DNA of 64,000 bases, from positions 73,357,126-73,421,125 of the forward strand of contig OW799237.1 in assembly GCA_941918925.1 (NCBI GenBank), given 5' to 3'. The notes under the pieces were generated by a model that was not told where the DNA came from, made no database searches, and saw nothing but the letters and a program-made list of their open reading frames with translations. The position numbers and the translations under genes were made by a program. The stretch is from Phyto melanocephala. Lineage: Eukaryota > Arthropoda > Insecta > Diptera > Rhinophoridae. Of this stretch, positions 9,343-20,337 are shown piece by piece (positions within the stretch are counted from its first letter, which is position 1; each line of letters starts with the position of its first letter).

Positions 9343-10108
9343 AACAAGTAACAGTGCTATATTCGGCCGTGCCGAATCTTATATACCCTTCACAACGTGT
9401 AGTCATGCAATAACAATCTCATATAAATACGTGCATACGTACACGTTAGAATAAATGTGGCATCGAATCCCAGCTGAGCCAAAAAAAATTTATTTTATTT
9501 AATATATTATTTATATTTTATTATTTTATTTTATATTTTTTTTAAATTTTTTTAAAAAATTTTTGTAGAAAAATTTTAAAAATTTTTTTAAAATTTTTTT
9601 TTTAAATTTTTTTTAAATTTTTTTTTTTATTTTTTTTTATTATTTTTTTCTTATTTTTAATATTTTTTTTTTGGAATTTATTTTGTTTGGTATGTTTTTT
9701 ACATGTATGTATGCATGTATGTATGTTGTTGTTGTAATTGTGAAAAAAACGAGGTAGTCGTGGTTTTTGCTCATATCTCAGAAAGTTATTGGGCGATTGT
9801 GCTGAATTTCAATAGCTTTTTCATTCCTGGATATTTCCAAGAGATTGATACCATATACAGATCTGAGGAACATATAGTTGCTTCTAAAAGTTGATTTCAA
9901 CCAACACACGGACAGACGGGCAGACGGACAGACGGACAGACGGATAGACGGAAAGACGGACAGACGGTCAGGGCTTAATCGACTCCTCTATTCATAAGCT
10001 TTCAGAAAATATATACTTTATGCGGTCGGAAATGAAAATTGTAGAAATTACAAACGGAATGACAAAGCTATATATACCCTTGTGCACCACAGGTGAAGGG
10101 TATAAAAA
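9343..10108 (-). mobile_element. HINE-B (Helentron-type, nonautonomous) copy 1
   Basis: The element is in reverse orientation. Its 3' hairpin appears as TTCGGCCGTGCCGAA at 9362-9376, next to the ACAAGTAACAGTGC end. Its 5' end at the right is a TATACCCTT...AAGGGTATA inverted repeat. Between them lie an AT-rich core, an ATGT microsatellite (about 9700-9727) and a GACAGACG repeat (9909-9968), which is GTCCGTCTG in element sense. This layout is that of DINE-1/HINE repeats, which move with a Helentron replicase supplied elsewhere. It has no coding capacity. The short frame at 9703-9894 is a by-product of the repeat. Confidence 0.8.
9909..9968. repeat. GACAGACG minisatellite inside HINE-B
   Basis: About eight imperfect 8-bp units lie inside the HINE. 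This is the expanded version of the GTCCGTCTG core found unexpanded in the other HINE copies. Confidence 0.9.
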
Positions 10109-10509
10109 TGACATTGAGTGGTGAGAAGGTATTACAAATGATTTTAAAAATACAAATATTAGTTTTTAATAAAGTGTGTGACTGGTGAAAAGTACACGTA
10201 AAAAACATTAATTATAAAACTTAAATCCATCTTTAGTTTTTACATGAGAAAAAAAAACTATTTCGAGTGAACATGTATTGCACGAGTTAGTTCACTTTAT
10301 TTCGAGTTGACTAACATACATACATTTATTTTTTATATTAATATTCAATGAATATATTAGAGAAAAGAAAGTACAAACTTAAAGTTAATATTTAAGAGTT
10401 TACATCAGAAGAGTTTAAAAAGTTGAACACAAAAATTTTTTAGTTGAGATTTTGAACAGGGAAATTCTATTGACAGTTTTTAGTTAGGTAGATTATTATA
10501 TAAAGTATC

Positions 10510-11830
10510 ACCCATAAAATCAATACGTTGTTTAGATTTCTTTAATCTTCATCTTGGAACACGTAAAATAAATGTGATTAATTTTGTTGAAAAAAAAATG
10601 GTTCTGTGAACAATATTATAAACAGATTTAAAAACATAATAAAATAATTGTTGCTTAAGTATATAACCCATAGATTGGTAAAATTGTCTTACACATATCT
10701 CTATATAATGAAATAGTTGAATACGTAGTAGGTATGTTGTATACAATCTTTAATGCCTTATTTTGCATACTTTGAAGATGCCTTAATTGAGCATTCCTCC
10801 TGTTATATGCATAAACATTAGCTAAATAGTTCAAGTGTGACTAAATTAAGGCGTGATATATCATTAATTTTACCTTGATACTTAGCTTGTATTTCAATTT
10901 ATATTAAACACCAATTGCAGGTGCTGTTTTCTTCTTAAGAATTTTTATATGTAAGTTTCAGTTTAGATTAACCTGTAAATTGATTCCTAGATAAGTCACC
11001 TGACTGTATTAGTTCACCATCAAATGTTCTGGAATGATTGACGCCCAATTCGAACCAGTTTCGTCTTTTTTGAATTTAGTATTAACCGATTCAACCGATC
11101 AAATTCAAACAGTAATGCTGCATCTCTTTCGATATTGGTCTTCAACACTAAGTCACCGTAAAATATATACATTAGACATATATCATCAGCAAACATGTAC
11201 AGCGGACCCCATAAACCAAGATTCTTTAAATCATTCAAGTATATTGAAAATAAAAGTGAACCTAATACACCGGCTTGAGGGACTCCACAATTTACATAAT
11301 CAACAAAACTTTGTGTGTTGTTAATTTCGACATATTGTTTTTCATTTTTAAAATAGTTTTGGAATAGCATAAGTTCACGACCCTGTACACCATAATAAGA
11401 TAACTTTTGCAATAAAATTTGATGATCAACAACCAAATCAAAAGCTTTTGTTAAGACGAAAAACATTCCAGCAACACCATTAAAGCCTTCAATCCATACA
11501 AGTAAGTTTTACCACATTTAATACAACATCATCTACACCACAGCCTTTTCGGAAGCCCAGTTGATACTCATATAAAAGATGTTCCTCTTCCAAAAAAATA
11601 TAAAGTTTATCGGATAACAATTTTTCAATTTTTCGTTGAAAGAATAGAAATCGAAAGAAATTTAATAACCCCATTTGCATTAGGCTCCTTTGGAAATGGA
11701 TAAACTAAAGTATTAATAATCTTACTAAACATGTCAACTAATAATTTAATAATATAAAAATGTGGGGACTTAATTAATTTCTTATTGGAGATTGAGTTTC
11801 CACAGCTTAAAATAGTAGGTTCTAAGTAAA
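10510..11830 (-). pseudogene. LINE reverse transcriptase relic (jockey-like)
   Basis: Read on the minus strand from right to left this is the second half of a LINE ORF2. Near 11700 is a block like the pre-palm region, then GFRKGCGVDDVVLNVV (about 11570), TKAFDLVVDH (11440), CGVPQAGVLGSLLF (11275) and the catalytic FADD (about 11200). Downstream come SHLNYLANVYAYNRRNAQLR (10820) and thumb-region sequence to about 10549. Several stops and frameshifts break it. No endonuclease domain or clear poly(A)-type tail is seen. It is an old dead copy. Confidence 0.75.
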
Positions 11831-13085
11831 TTGAAATAACTTTTAATGGAATAAGGCCCTACAGACATTAAATTAAAATATTTAAAACACAAAATTCGCT
11901 CTAAATTATACAAGTCCCAACAGAATCTATACAGGCTTGTCAGTCACACATTTCAATCGGAATGGCATTAATTTCGTATTTGCAATTCTTCCTCTGTTTT
12001 ATATGCATAATGTTAATAGGAATGTTTCCAAAAATTTCACTTTAGAAATAAAAAGTGGTTTGAATTTTTGTTAAGCTTTTTCTAAAACAGAAAAATGCGA
12101 ACATTTCACTTTCGTATGAAATGTAGCTCTGTGACGAATATATAAATAAGATTTTACTAGTTTGAAATAAGTACCAATGAAATATGTAAAAGCTTTGCTT
12201 TTATTATGTTTAATTAAACGTTAGATCTGAAAGGGCCACAATTAATTAGAAACTACCACAGGGTCATCAAACAAACAAAAGTTTTACAAACAGCCCTATT
12301 CTGCCACATTTTGCATCACTGCTGTCGATTAAATTGAAAAAGTGACAAAAATAAATAAAACTCACTTTTGTTCTGGTGCACAAAGAGTATTTTTTATTAT
12401 TTACATTTTTGTTTTTTCGTTTATGTACGCAAAGACAAACATACATATTTACGGAAAATCGTTGATTACTTCCTATTTGGTAATTTCTGTTTCAGCCTAA
12501 TACATATGTACCTTCATGTAACACATACAAACTTACTTTTATGTAACATGTTGTTACATTTGATGACATTTTTGTTAGAAATCAATATAATGTTATTTAT
12601 TTTATTACCGCTGACATGATAATAAAAAGTAACATTTTGATTTATATAATTTATTTAACTTCTTTTAGATTCATACAGCTGCGGTTAAACTAAAAGCAGC
12701 AACTTAAAAGTTTTTGGAAATCTATTAACATCTTGAAAAATTTTGTTTTGATTTAACCTACAATGCAGAGTGATGTACAAAGTTTATTATAACAACAAAC
12801 ACAACTTGTTTCCAGAGCTTCAAATCGTTAATTTATTCATTGAAAAACTTGAAAAGTTAGTTGGTCAAAATAAATGAACTTCTTCTAATTAAAAAAAAAA
12901 ATAAATAAGAACTTGCTCTTAGGAAAATTAATCAAAACTAGAATGTTTTACTTTAGTGTTTCCTCAACAATGTAAATACTTTGTTGTATGTCTTTTACTT
13001 ACAATTACGGCGGCTCTAAAATTCACCTACAAATTTATTAATTTTTTCTATCTTTCTATAACAATATAATTCCCAGTTTTAATTT
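11831..13085. other. AT-rich intergenic DNA
   Basis: No element or gene is recognised over about 1.25 kb. A short frame at 12368-12619 is hydrophobic because of its T-rich composition and is not supported. Confidence 0.5.
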
Positions 13086-13089
13086 AAAA

Positions 13090-13198
13090 CTTTTCAAAGG
13101 CCTTCCGTACTAAATGGTCTCATTGCAGATATTTCCTCTGTTACGTCTGCCCACAGATTTTCGATGCCGTTCAAATGCGGAGACTGTGCAGGCCACAC
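13090..13198 (-). pseudogene. Tc1-like transposase scrap
   Basis: The minus strand reads WPAQSPHLNGIENLWADV. This is the WPAQSPDLNPIENLW block before the third catalytic residue of Tc1-family transposases. The scrap ends where HINE-B sequence begins (about 13200). Confidence 0.7.
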
Positions 13199-13400
13199 CA
13201 TCACATCACGATATGATCACAACCGTCATATTATATTTCCTAAAACAATATTTGTTTATCGAAAACAAGTTGTAATTATTTTTTATATTGTTTTATCATC
13301 TTTATTGTCACAACAATCAAGCGTATGCTTGAATTTTATAATTTGATTTTTAAGTATTTTTTTTTAAATTTTTTTTATTTTTAAAAAGATTTTTATTTTT

Positions 13401-14316
13401 TGAGTTCGAGGTCCGTTAAACACTTTTAATATACAGTTAATCACAGCTAATCTTATTAAGGGCATTCAAAACAACATTAATATATCATTAAATACCAGAC
13501 AGGTGGAAAAAAGTAGTGAATACATGTATAAGTCATTTACTTATGTTTCCGAATTGAGAAGGCTCAAATATTCAATGGCGACATCTGGAGAGTAGCTCAT
13601 AAGACACAACACAAATTAGGAAAAGTATTTAGTAATACCAAGGAAAAAATACTTAATATAGAAAAATCTTACCTCATATATGAGATACCCTGCGCTGGAA
13701 ATGGAAGTGATAAGTATGATAAGGAATACATAGGAAAAACGAAGAAAAAATAAAGGACAAGATTATCAGCTCATAAATCTAACCAAAAAATGAAAACATA
13801 TTATATGAAAAAACGGCCCTTACAACCCACTGTGCAGAAAATAAACACTCTGCTGACTTTACTAAAGTAATAGTACTTTAAACAGAGAAAAATTTTAAAA
13901 GCCGTTATATGATGAAAATGCTTCATATTATAAATGTACCAACAGAGATAAGAATGAATTTTAAAATTGACACTGAGAACTGTGCTCAAAGCTACAGACA
14001 TTTAGTTAAAAAAACGTGGAGTAAAATAAAATAGTTGGATCTTGAATTTCGATCAGTTAATGTGAAAGGACATAAAATATTTCAAAAATTTTATTATAAA
14101 TATTAGCAATGGGTACTTTTGTCATAATTGTTTTATGTTTTTTCAGTCACCTTTTTAATGTGCTGTAAATGTTTGTATGTAGTAATTTAAAAACCAAACA
14201 AGTTGGTTTTTTAGTTTTTATTTGATAAAATAGCCCTCATGATGATATTCAAAGAATATCGAAATATGGGCATAATTTAAATTATTTATTTTAATGTGTT
14301 GCCGGACCTCAAGAAC
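13401..14316 (+). mobile_element. Penelope-like element 3' fragment with GIY-YIG endonuclease relic
   Basis: On the + strand, IYEIPCAG (about 13675) and KEYIGKTKKK (about 13724) form the GIY-YIG core. LSAHKSNQK and HCAENKHSADFTKV (13840) follow, then EIRMNFKIDTENCAQSYRHL up to a stop near 14032. Stops interrupt the frame, so the endonuclease is dead. The reverse transcriptase part is absent. The ends carry related inverted sequences (GTTCGAGGTCCG at left; GTTCTTGAGGTCCGG when the right end is reverse-complemented), as in Penelope terminal repeats. The tail region has the GATGATATTC-type sequence usual near Penelope 3' ends. Confidence 0.72.
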
Positions 14317-14869
14317 AAAAAATACAATTTTTTTAAAAAATACTTATAACTTAAAGGTCGAATAATAGGAAAATATATATTTCATTTTATTTTTACCCTT
14401 AATGAAAACATCAATATAGTTGTTCTGTAAAAATAGTATGATTAACAAAATTTTAAATTAAAAATAATCATTAAATGTTGTGTTAAACAACGACAGCATT
14501 ACAAAGCAATCAACCTTCGATATATTTTTTAATAGCTTGTTCTCAACATCTCTTCTTCTTGTTGAATATATTTTTATTATTTAAAAAGTTTAACATGAAT
14601 ATATAAAAATCAAAAAAAAAATGTAAAAGATCGCTAAAATAAATGACTCAATATTTAAAAATTTTGATATAAGAAATTGTAATTAAAAAGGTAGTACAAT
14701 CATTATAACAAAAAAAATACTGAATTTATTATTTGAATTTCAAAAGAACAAAAATTTTTCATAATATTTGTAGTCATAATATGATTATTGCTAAATAATG
14801 ATAACTGACAATCATTATATGTTTTACCCACAATCATATAATTCAATCATAGTCTGTTGCCCTTTGATA

Positions 14870-14882
14870 ATGGTGACTTCAA
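14870..14882. repeat. Left target-site duplication of SINE
   Basis: ATGGTGACTTCAA is repeated exactly at 15109-15121, on the other side of the SINE. Confidence 0.93.
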
Positions 14883-15108
14883 GGTAGGTAGGTAGGTAAG
14901 GCTGGTGCAAAGTTACCCTCACACCTTCACTCGGAGACCATTGCGGTCCATTGTGACGCCTTAATAGAGAGAAGAATAGAATAAGAATAGAAATATTTAG
15001 AATAGAAGAGAAAGAGAAACAGACAATTCCAGAGTCTCCGGCGGGAATCGAACCCGAAACCGCCAAACAACTGACTTTTTCTTTACTGACTAGTCCACAG
15101 GGGCACTC
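14883..15108 (-). mobile_element. tRNA-derived SINE (226 bp)
   Basis: In minus orientation it starts GAGTGCCCCTGTGGACTAGT and has a box-A-like region at about 15083-15100. A strong box B, GGGTTCGATTCCC, lies at 15055-15043. It ends in four to five TACC units (GGTA on the + strand). The flanking 13-bp direct repeats are perfect, as expected for LINE-mediated retroposition. It would be transcribed by RNA polymerase III. A tRNA gene is excluded by the extra body, the tail and the duplications. The short frame over it is spurious. Confidence 0.88.
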
Positions 15109-15121
15109 ATGGTGACTTCAA
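15109..15121. repeat. Right target-site duplication of SINE
   Basis: This is an exact second copy of ATGGTGACTTCAA (see 14870-14882). Confidence 0.93.
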
Positions 15122-15189
15122 ACATGTTTTCTCTTTGGGTGTGGCATCCACACATTGGTATGAAAAACACCACAATACATTTATATTAC

Positions 15190-15654
15190 GACCAATACTT
15201 TTTCTGTAAACTGCGGCTCAAATTCGTCAACAATTGGTCTTTTGACCTCTTCCATCAAAAAAGATAATTTTCGATTCACATACTTGTAAAAAGTTCCTTT
15301 AGTTTTAAAGTGGTCAAATAACACATGATTTTACAAAAGACAATCGTTTGAACACATTAGAAGTAAGTAGTGGCACTCTTCCTGGACTGCAAGCATTGAG
15401 ATTGCTTTATCCGAGCTACGACGAACAATTTCCAAAAATTCTTGTATATGAAACGCATGCTCGAGATCCGTAGCTAGCTTAAAAGCATAATTTTTGCATA
15501 CTAGAATTATACGCCTTAATATTAGAAGTGATATAATTCGTTTTTGGCCACTAGATTCCACTCTTGTCTCATATCTCAAGGCATTTTGATAATTTAAGTG
15601 GAGCAAGTAATTTTTTGTATGCAGAATATAAAGGAATAAATTAATAATTAGCAT
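15190..15654 (-). pseudogene. Unidentified broken coding relic
   Basis: A 107-codon minus frame (15654-15331) continues in the same frame after one TAA for about 48 more codons to near 15187. Its composition is mixed rather than simple, with blocks such as KRIISLLILRR, LEHAFHIQEFLEIVRRSSDK and VDEFEPQFTEKV, so it looks like decayed protein-coding sequence. I do not recognise the family. A DNA-transposon transposase is the likeliest source given the surroundings, but nothing catalytic is visible. It sits between HINE-B and HINE-A copies. Confidence 0.4.
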
Positions 15655-15834
15655 CTGGTGCTATTATATTGATTGCATTAAATTGCATATGTTGCCAAAT
15701 AATCGCTCATACCTAACAGACAGTTATGAAATTGTGCCAAAACTTTTCTCGCTCTAAGAGAACAGAAAATATGTAATGAAATATGTTATGTGGAAAATAT
15801 GTTTGATATTATTTCAAAAAAGTTCGTCTTTAAT

Positions 15835-18278
15835 TATACCCGCCACCAAAAAAATGGTGGGGGTATATTCATTTTGTCATTCCGTTTGTAACACATCGAA
15901 ATATCCATTTTAGACCCCATAAAGTATATATATTCTGAATCGGGGTTTGATTTTATGACGATCTAGCTATGTCCGTCCGTCTGTCCGTCTGTTGACAGCA
16001 CGATAGAGGTCGCACCGAAAAAGCTAGGGGACTCAAGTTTTGCCAGAATCTTTCTAATAGACAAGGTTTGTTTAATACTGAAAATGGGCTAAATCGGAAT
16101 ATTAGGAAGAGAGTTATAGCTCGAAAAGCAAGAGTAGGTCGAAAAAACCGTGTCCTTCGAACATCGAATAAAATGGAATTGTGTCCAAACGCCTTAACGT
16201 AGACTCATGAAACTTCGAATATATATTTCCTGGGTAAAGTCAATATTTTCCCCCTAAAATTATCTAAATCTATGAATTAGGAGAGGAGTTATCGATCAAA
16301 ATGTACGAAAATTTATACCGCACAGTGTATTTTTCGGTATATTCAAAAACAAAAACGTCATAAAAGGAACAAAATTGGATGTACGACTCTGAAATTTTGC
16401 ACACTTTGCTTTTTGCTGAGGCGCTTTTTTTTAGCGGAAGATTGATGTGCCACGCCCACTTTTACGCCCATCTCCCATATAACGTTTTAACTAAAATTCA
16501 TATAATTTCTCTATTAATAAAGATTTTGGAATAATAAAGGCCTATATTGAAACACCTCAGTTGTACTCATTCGCAAAAATAACTTTGACACGCCTACTAT
16601 AATGCCCACTTTCACTTTTGAATTGTGTCCAGACGCATAAACGTAGTCATGAAACTTCGAATATATATTTATCAAGTCAAAAGAATATTTTTTCCTGAAA
16701 ATCGCTTAAATCTATGAATTAGGAAAAGAGTTATAGATAAAAATGTACGAAAATTTATACCGCACAGTGTATATTTCAAATTTAAAACGTAATAAAACTG
16801 CCAAAACTATATGTACGATTCTGAAATTTTGCAAACATGGCTTTTTGGTCAAAGTCTTCGTTATAACGGAAAATAGATGTGCCACGCACACTTTTTTCCT
16901 TAAATTTTTATAAAAATATATTAGTCATATATATTAGCATTTATTCATCTTACACTGCGCCATTTATTGTACTGTAGCTATATATAAGATAAAGATGATA
17001 AGATAGATGACTCTACTAGCAACTACTAGATGGCATGCTAACAACTTATGTTTATGTTCTCCTGAAATTATGCTCTATTAAAAATGGGAATTTAGGAAAA
17101 TTTTTACCTAAGTAAAAAAAAATTATCTCTAAACATTATAAACAATTTATTTTCATGTACTAATGGCTAACAAATTTTAAAATTATACAAAACTTATTTC
17201 GTTTGAAAATCTTTTAAATGCAAAATGTTATAGAAGTTTAAAAATCAAAATCTTACTAATAAATTTCCCGTTTTAGAAAAATGCAGAGAATGTATATCTT
17301 AAATCACGCTGTGGCCTTAAAAATTTAACCTTAAATTCACTTTCTTCCTCTTAAATTCATGTAAATTCTCTATGAATAAAGATTTTGGAATACTAAAGGA
17401 CTATATTGAAATATCTAAGTTTTGTTTATTAGCAGAAACTTTATTGACACGCGTATTTTAACGGCCACTTTCATTGAAAGACTAAATTTACGAAAACATT
17501 TTACAAGCATACCGAAGTTATAATGGGTGGTTTAATTTAAAGGGACTATGTTGGTTTTGAATAAAATTATTATGAAATTATTATCATTTATTTTTATAAT
17601 GATAATATTTGTATGCTTCAATTATTTATGGAACAAAATATCGGCCAAATGGACCCCCCCTCCAACCTAGGCGGCACACCACGATCCGATAGTCCATATT
17701 TTCAATGACACTGTTGATGCTCAATTGTTGGGCACGATGATGAGTCGAGGTTGCTTGCTCTTTTGCCACGTTATCGTGAAAAACAGCAATGTTTCCCATT
17801 CAACGAACTAAGATGGCATTCACCGATGTTTTCACATTTCATACAGACCTGCTTTGCAGACATTTAAATATTTTTTACAATTCTCACGATTGTGGACGAA
17901 TTCGAACGATTATGTTGACCAAAAGAATCACGAAGTGCACAAAATGCATTTTGATTTGAACGCCCATTTTTATAAAAATCTTTAATATTTAAAAGCGTTG
18001 CTCGATTGCGTATCTTTCCACGGTTCAAATTGAGTTAGTCTGAGATTGAGAAATGTCAAATGAAATACAAGAAAAAAGTTGAAGGTTAGATGTGGTTCAC
18101 CTTAAACATGGGCCCTTAAAATTTAACCACCCTCTACAAAGAGAGTGATACATATTTTATTATAAAGAGATTATTCTATAGCGATTAACAAAATAATAAA
18201 TATTGTGCTTTAAATGTACACAAAATTGGTGGTGGGTATGAAAGATTCGGCACAGCCGAATATAGTGCTCTTACTTGT
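15835..18278 (+). mobile_element. HINE-A (DINE-1-like Helentron repeat) copy 1, with mariner MITE
   Basis: It starts TATACCCGCCACC, followed by its partial complement GGTGGGGGTATA. It contains GTCCGTCCGTCTGTCCGTCTG and repeated blocks with CACGCCCAC. It ends GGTGGTGGGTATGAAA, then the hairpin TTCGGCACAGCCGAA (18246-18260) and CTTACTTGTTTT. These are the marks of DINE-1/HINE elements: terminal inverted repeats, a 3' stem-loop and no coding. A mariner-type insertion occupies 17523-18134. Confidence 0.85.
17523..18134 (-). mobile_element. Mariner-derived element inside HINE-A copy 1
   Basis: It is flanked by TA on both sides. The inverted ends are ATGGGTGGTTTAAT at left and GAGGGTGGTTAAATTTTAAG when the right end is reverse-complemented. 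The uninterrupted copies at 21710 and 62155 show the empty site AGTTATA(C/G)AAAGAAAG, which fixes the borders. On the minus strand, about 17740-17640, there is a decayed VIENMDYRIVVCR stretch. It resembles the C-terminus of mariner/IS630 transposases, which often ends in an RGGHL-type motif. The element is nonautonomous. Confidence 0.7.
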
Positions 18279-19068
18279 TTTAATTTGTTCTATTTACACA
18301 AAACTATAATTTAAACTGGAGTTTTTATTTTGACCCACACTGTATATATCTATGTATGTATGAACATATATAATAATACATTTGTTCATTTGATAAAAAT
18401 CACTTCTTAAAGCAAAACCTTAATCTTCAAAGATAAATGAAAATTCCTAACACATACATGCATGCATGTGTATGCATCTGATTCACTAATAAGTAATGAA
18501 ATATTTATATTTAACTAGTAGGAAAGATGGAGAGGATCAAACACGAGTCATTACCGAAGTGCAAGAAAAGTTTTCTAGATCTGGCGAATACGAGTCGGTA
18601 CTTGCACTTTCTTCAAAAAGTACATACAATAACATACAAAAGAGTAAAAAGTTATTGATTGCAGTTGTTTAAGTTGGTTATTATTAAAATATTGTCTATT
18701 ATTAAAATAACTTCGTTATTTAAGTTAATTACTTTGTCACTGCTATCAATGAAATTCAAAAGTTCGTAAAAGCGACAAAATTAGATTTATTCGAAAGTAT
18801 AAATTTTTGGTAAATTTTATAATAATGACAGATAGTATAGAAGAGAAGCGCACATTAACTGCAAGCTTGTTTATCTTAAATGTATATTATTTCTAAATGG
18901 AAATCTAAATATCATCATTATTACTATAGCTTGGGTACAAACTTCAAAAAAAAGCAAAAAAAAATTTCAACATATTTAAAAATAAATAAAACAAAAATTT
19001 AATATCAAACAACGGTCGAATTTTAATCACAATTTAATTACTAGTAGTAATTCAACCTTTAATTTGTT
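18279..19068. other. AT-rich DNA upstream of the membrane-protein gene
   Basis: No element is recognised. It probably contains the upstream region of the gene that starts at 19112. Confidence 0.4.
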
Positions 19069-19095
19069 TATAAATAACACAACAAAATCACAGTT
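19069..19095 (+). promoter_or_regulatory. Possible core promoter (TATA and initiator)
   Basis: TATAAATA lies at 19069-19076 and an initiator-like ACAGTT at about 19090-19095, just before the start codon at 19112. The spacing is a little shorter than usual for TATA-Inr pairs and the background is AT-rich, so this is tentative. Confidence 0.3.
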
Positions 19096-19111
19096 CTGCT
19101 CTAAATGTTAA

Positions 19112-20337
19112 ATGAAAAAATTCCGCATTAAAAAACTACCAGGAAAATGCAATATTTTGGGACTATCTTATCGCAGCATTTGCATTTTCATATCAACTGT
19201 TTTATTGGCACAAAATCTCTGTTTCATTTTAAGTTTTACATTGAGATCTAAGATATCGTGCAACATTTTCATCAATGGTCTTTATAGTTTGATAATACAA
19301 TTTGGTAAGTTTTCCTTTTCTCTTTTTATTAAAGCTCAATGTTAAAATCAATTTATTCAACCAACACAATACGAAATAATTGAATGTCATATTTACAAAT
19401 AAGTTTTTAATTTTGTATGTGTTTGTGTTAATTCAACCAATTCAGGTGATGATTATTGGTCTTTATTTGGCTTATTGATTGCAATATTATGTCTTGCCAC
19501 AAATACTTGCCTGCTGGTGGGAACTATATGGGTAAATGGTATTTATAATTGACCTTATACGTCTGTAAAGTTGGGTAAATGTACATATGTATTCAAATAT
19601 TAATGGATTATTGATTTTGTGTTACTTATGTATGAATTTTATTTTAGCACTTTTCCTTTATTGTGTTTTTCAATAACATTTATTATGTTTTTATTTGTTT
19701 CTTGCTGCTTTCAATTTACTCACTCACTGTCGGTGTGAAGGATGTTAAAAGTTTGATATTGCTGTGGTATGCTGGTGGTATTGTACAATTTGTGTATTTG
19801 TTGAGTTTACAAACTTTTTGTTTAGCTACGAAATCTTGCAATAGTAATTGTGTTATGGATAGGAAAGCCAGAAATTATTATCACTGGAGATTTGGCTGGT
19901 GTTTGTTTATAACTTTATGTAAGTTTTTTTTTAACAATAGATTTTCTTTAGGAATTTATAATTATTTTATTTATTTACTTCAAAGATATTTATTTAAAAA
20001 GCATGATTACTATAAACACCTACATATATACATACATATGTCTGATTGTTAATAATTTCAAATTTCGTATATGCCCTGATATTTGTAATAAAACCAGGAA
20101 AACTCCTCCCTAAACTAAAATATAATAATACAAACAGGCAATTTGTTGTTGTACAAAGCATCAAACTTTCATCACATATTTATATTTTACTTTAATGTAT
20201 TTCAGGGTCAAAAAACTAAAGGTTTTTGCTGCCACCATATTTTTAATGAATATTTTATTAAAAGTAGCAAAAATTATTTTTATACCCGTCACCAAAAAAT
20301 TGGTGGGGGTATATTCATTTTGTCATTCCGTTTGTAA
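19112..20337 (+). CDS. Multi-exon gene for a small multi-pass membrane protein
   Basis: Predicted join: 19112-19304, 19446-19531, 19648-19918, 20138-20337. Introns begin GTAAGT, GTAAAT and GTAAGT and end CAG, TAG and CAG. Phases 1, 0 and 1 keep one frame throughout, giving 249 residues. A TAA lies directly before the ATG, so the start is in this exon. The protein is strongly hydrophobic: likely membrane segments at residues 22-43, 69-93, 96-121 and 129-150, possibly a fifth near 177-200, with a Cys-rich loop (150-165). I do not recognise the family. Residues 232-249 and the stop codon come from the HINE-A inserted at 20281, so the native C-terminus may have been replaced; alternatively the true end is elsewhere. 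Splice-phase agreement over three introns argues for a real gene. Expression is unproven. Confidence 0.62.

Larger units (their letters stand above)
13200..15165 (+). mobile_element. HINE-B long-form copy 2, interrupted by Penelope and a SINE
   Basis: Bases 13200-13370 and 14340-15165 are similar to 38910-39120 and 39120-39620 of the long HINE-B copy. Shared stretches include a GATCACAACxGTCATATTAT block and an ACCATAATCATACAATTCAA-like block. The copy is broken by a Penelope fragment (13401-14316) and by a SINE (14883-15108). The usual 3' hairpin is missing, so the end is approximate. Confidence 0.6.

Noticed and set aside
9909..9968. CRISPR-like short repeat array
   Set aside because: Units are contiguous 8-bp repeats with no spacers, and the host is a eukaryote; it is the HINE core minisatellite.
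12368..12619. Hydrophobic 83-codon frame as a small membrane protein
   Set aside because: Composition follows the T-rich DNA, no splice or start context is convincing, and nothing aligns with it in the window.
15030..15108. tRNA gene on the minus strand because of a strong box B
   Set aside because: The sequence continues into a non-tRNA body with a (TACC)n tail and has 13-bp target duplications, so it is a SINE head.
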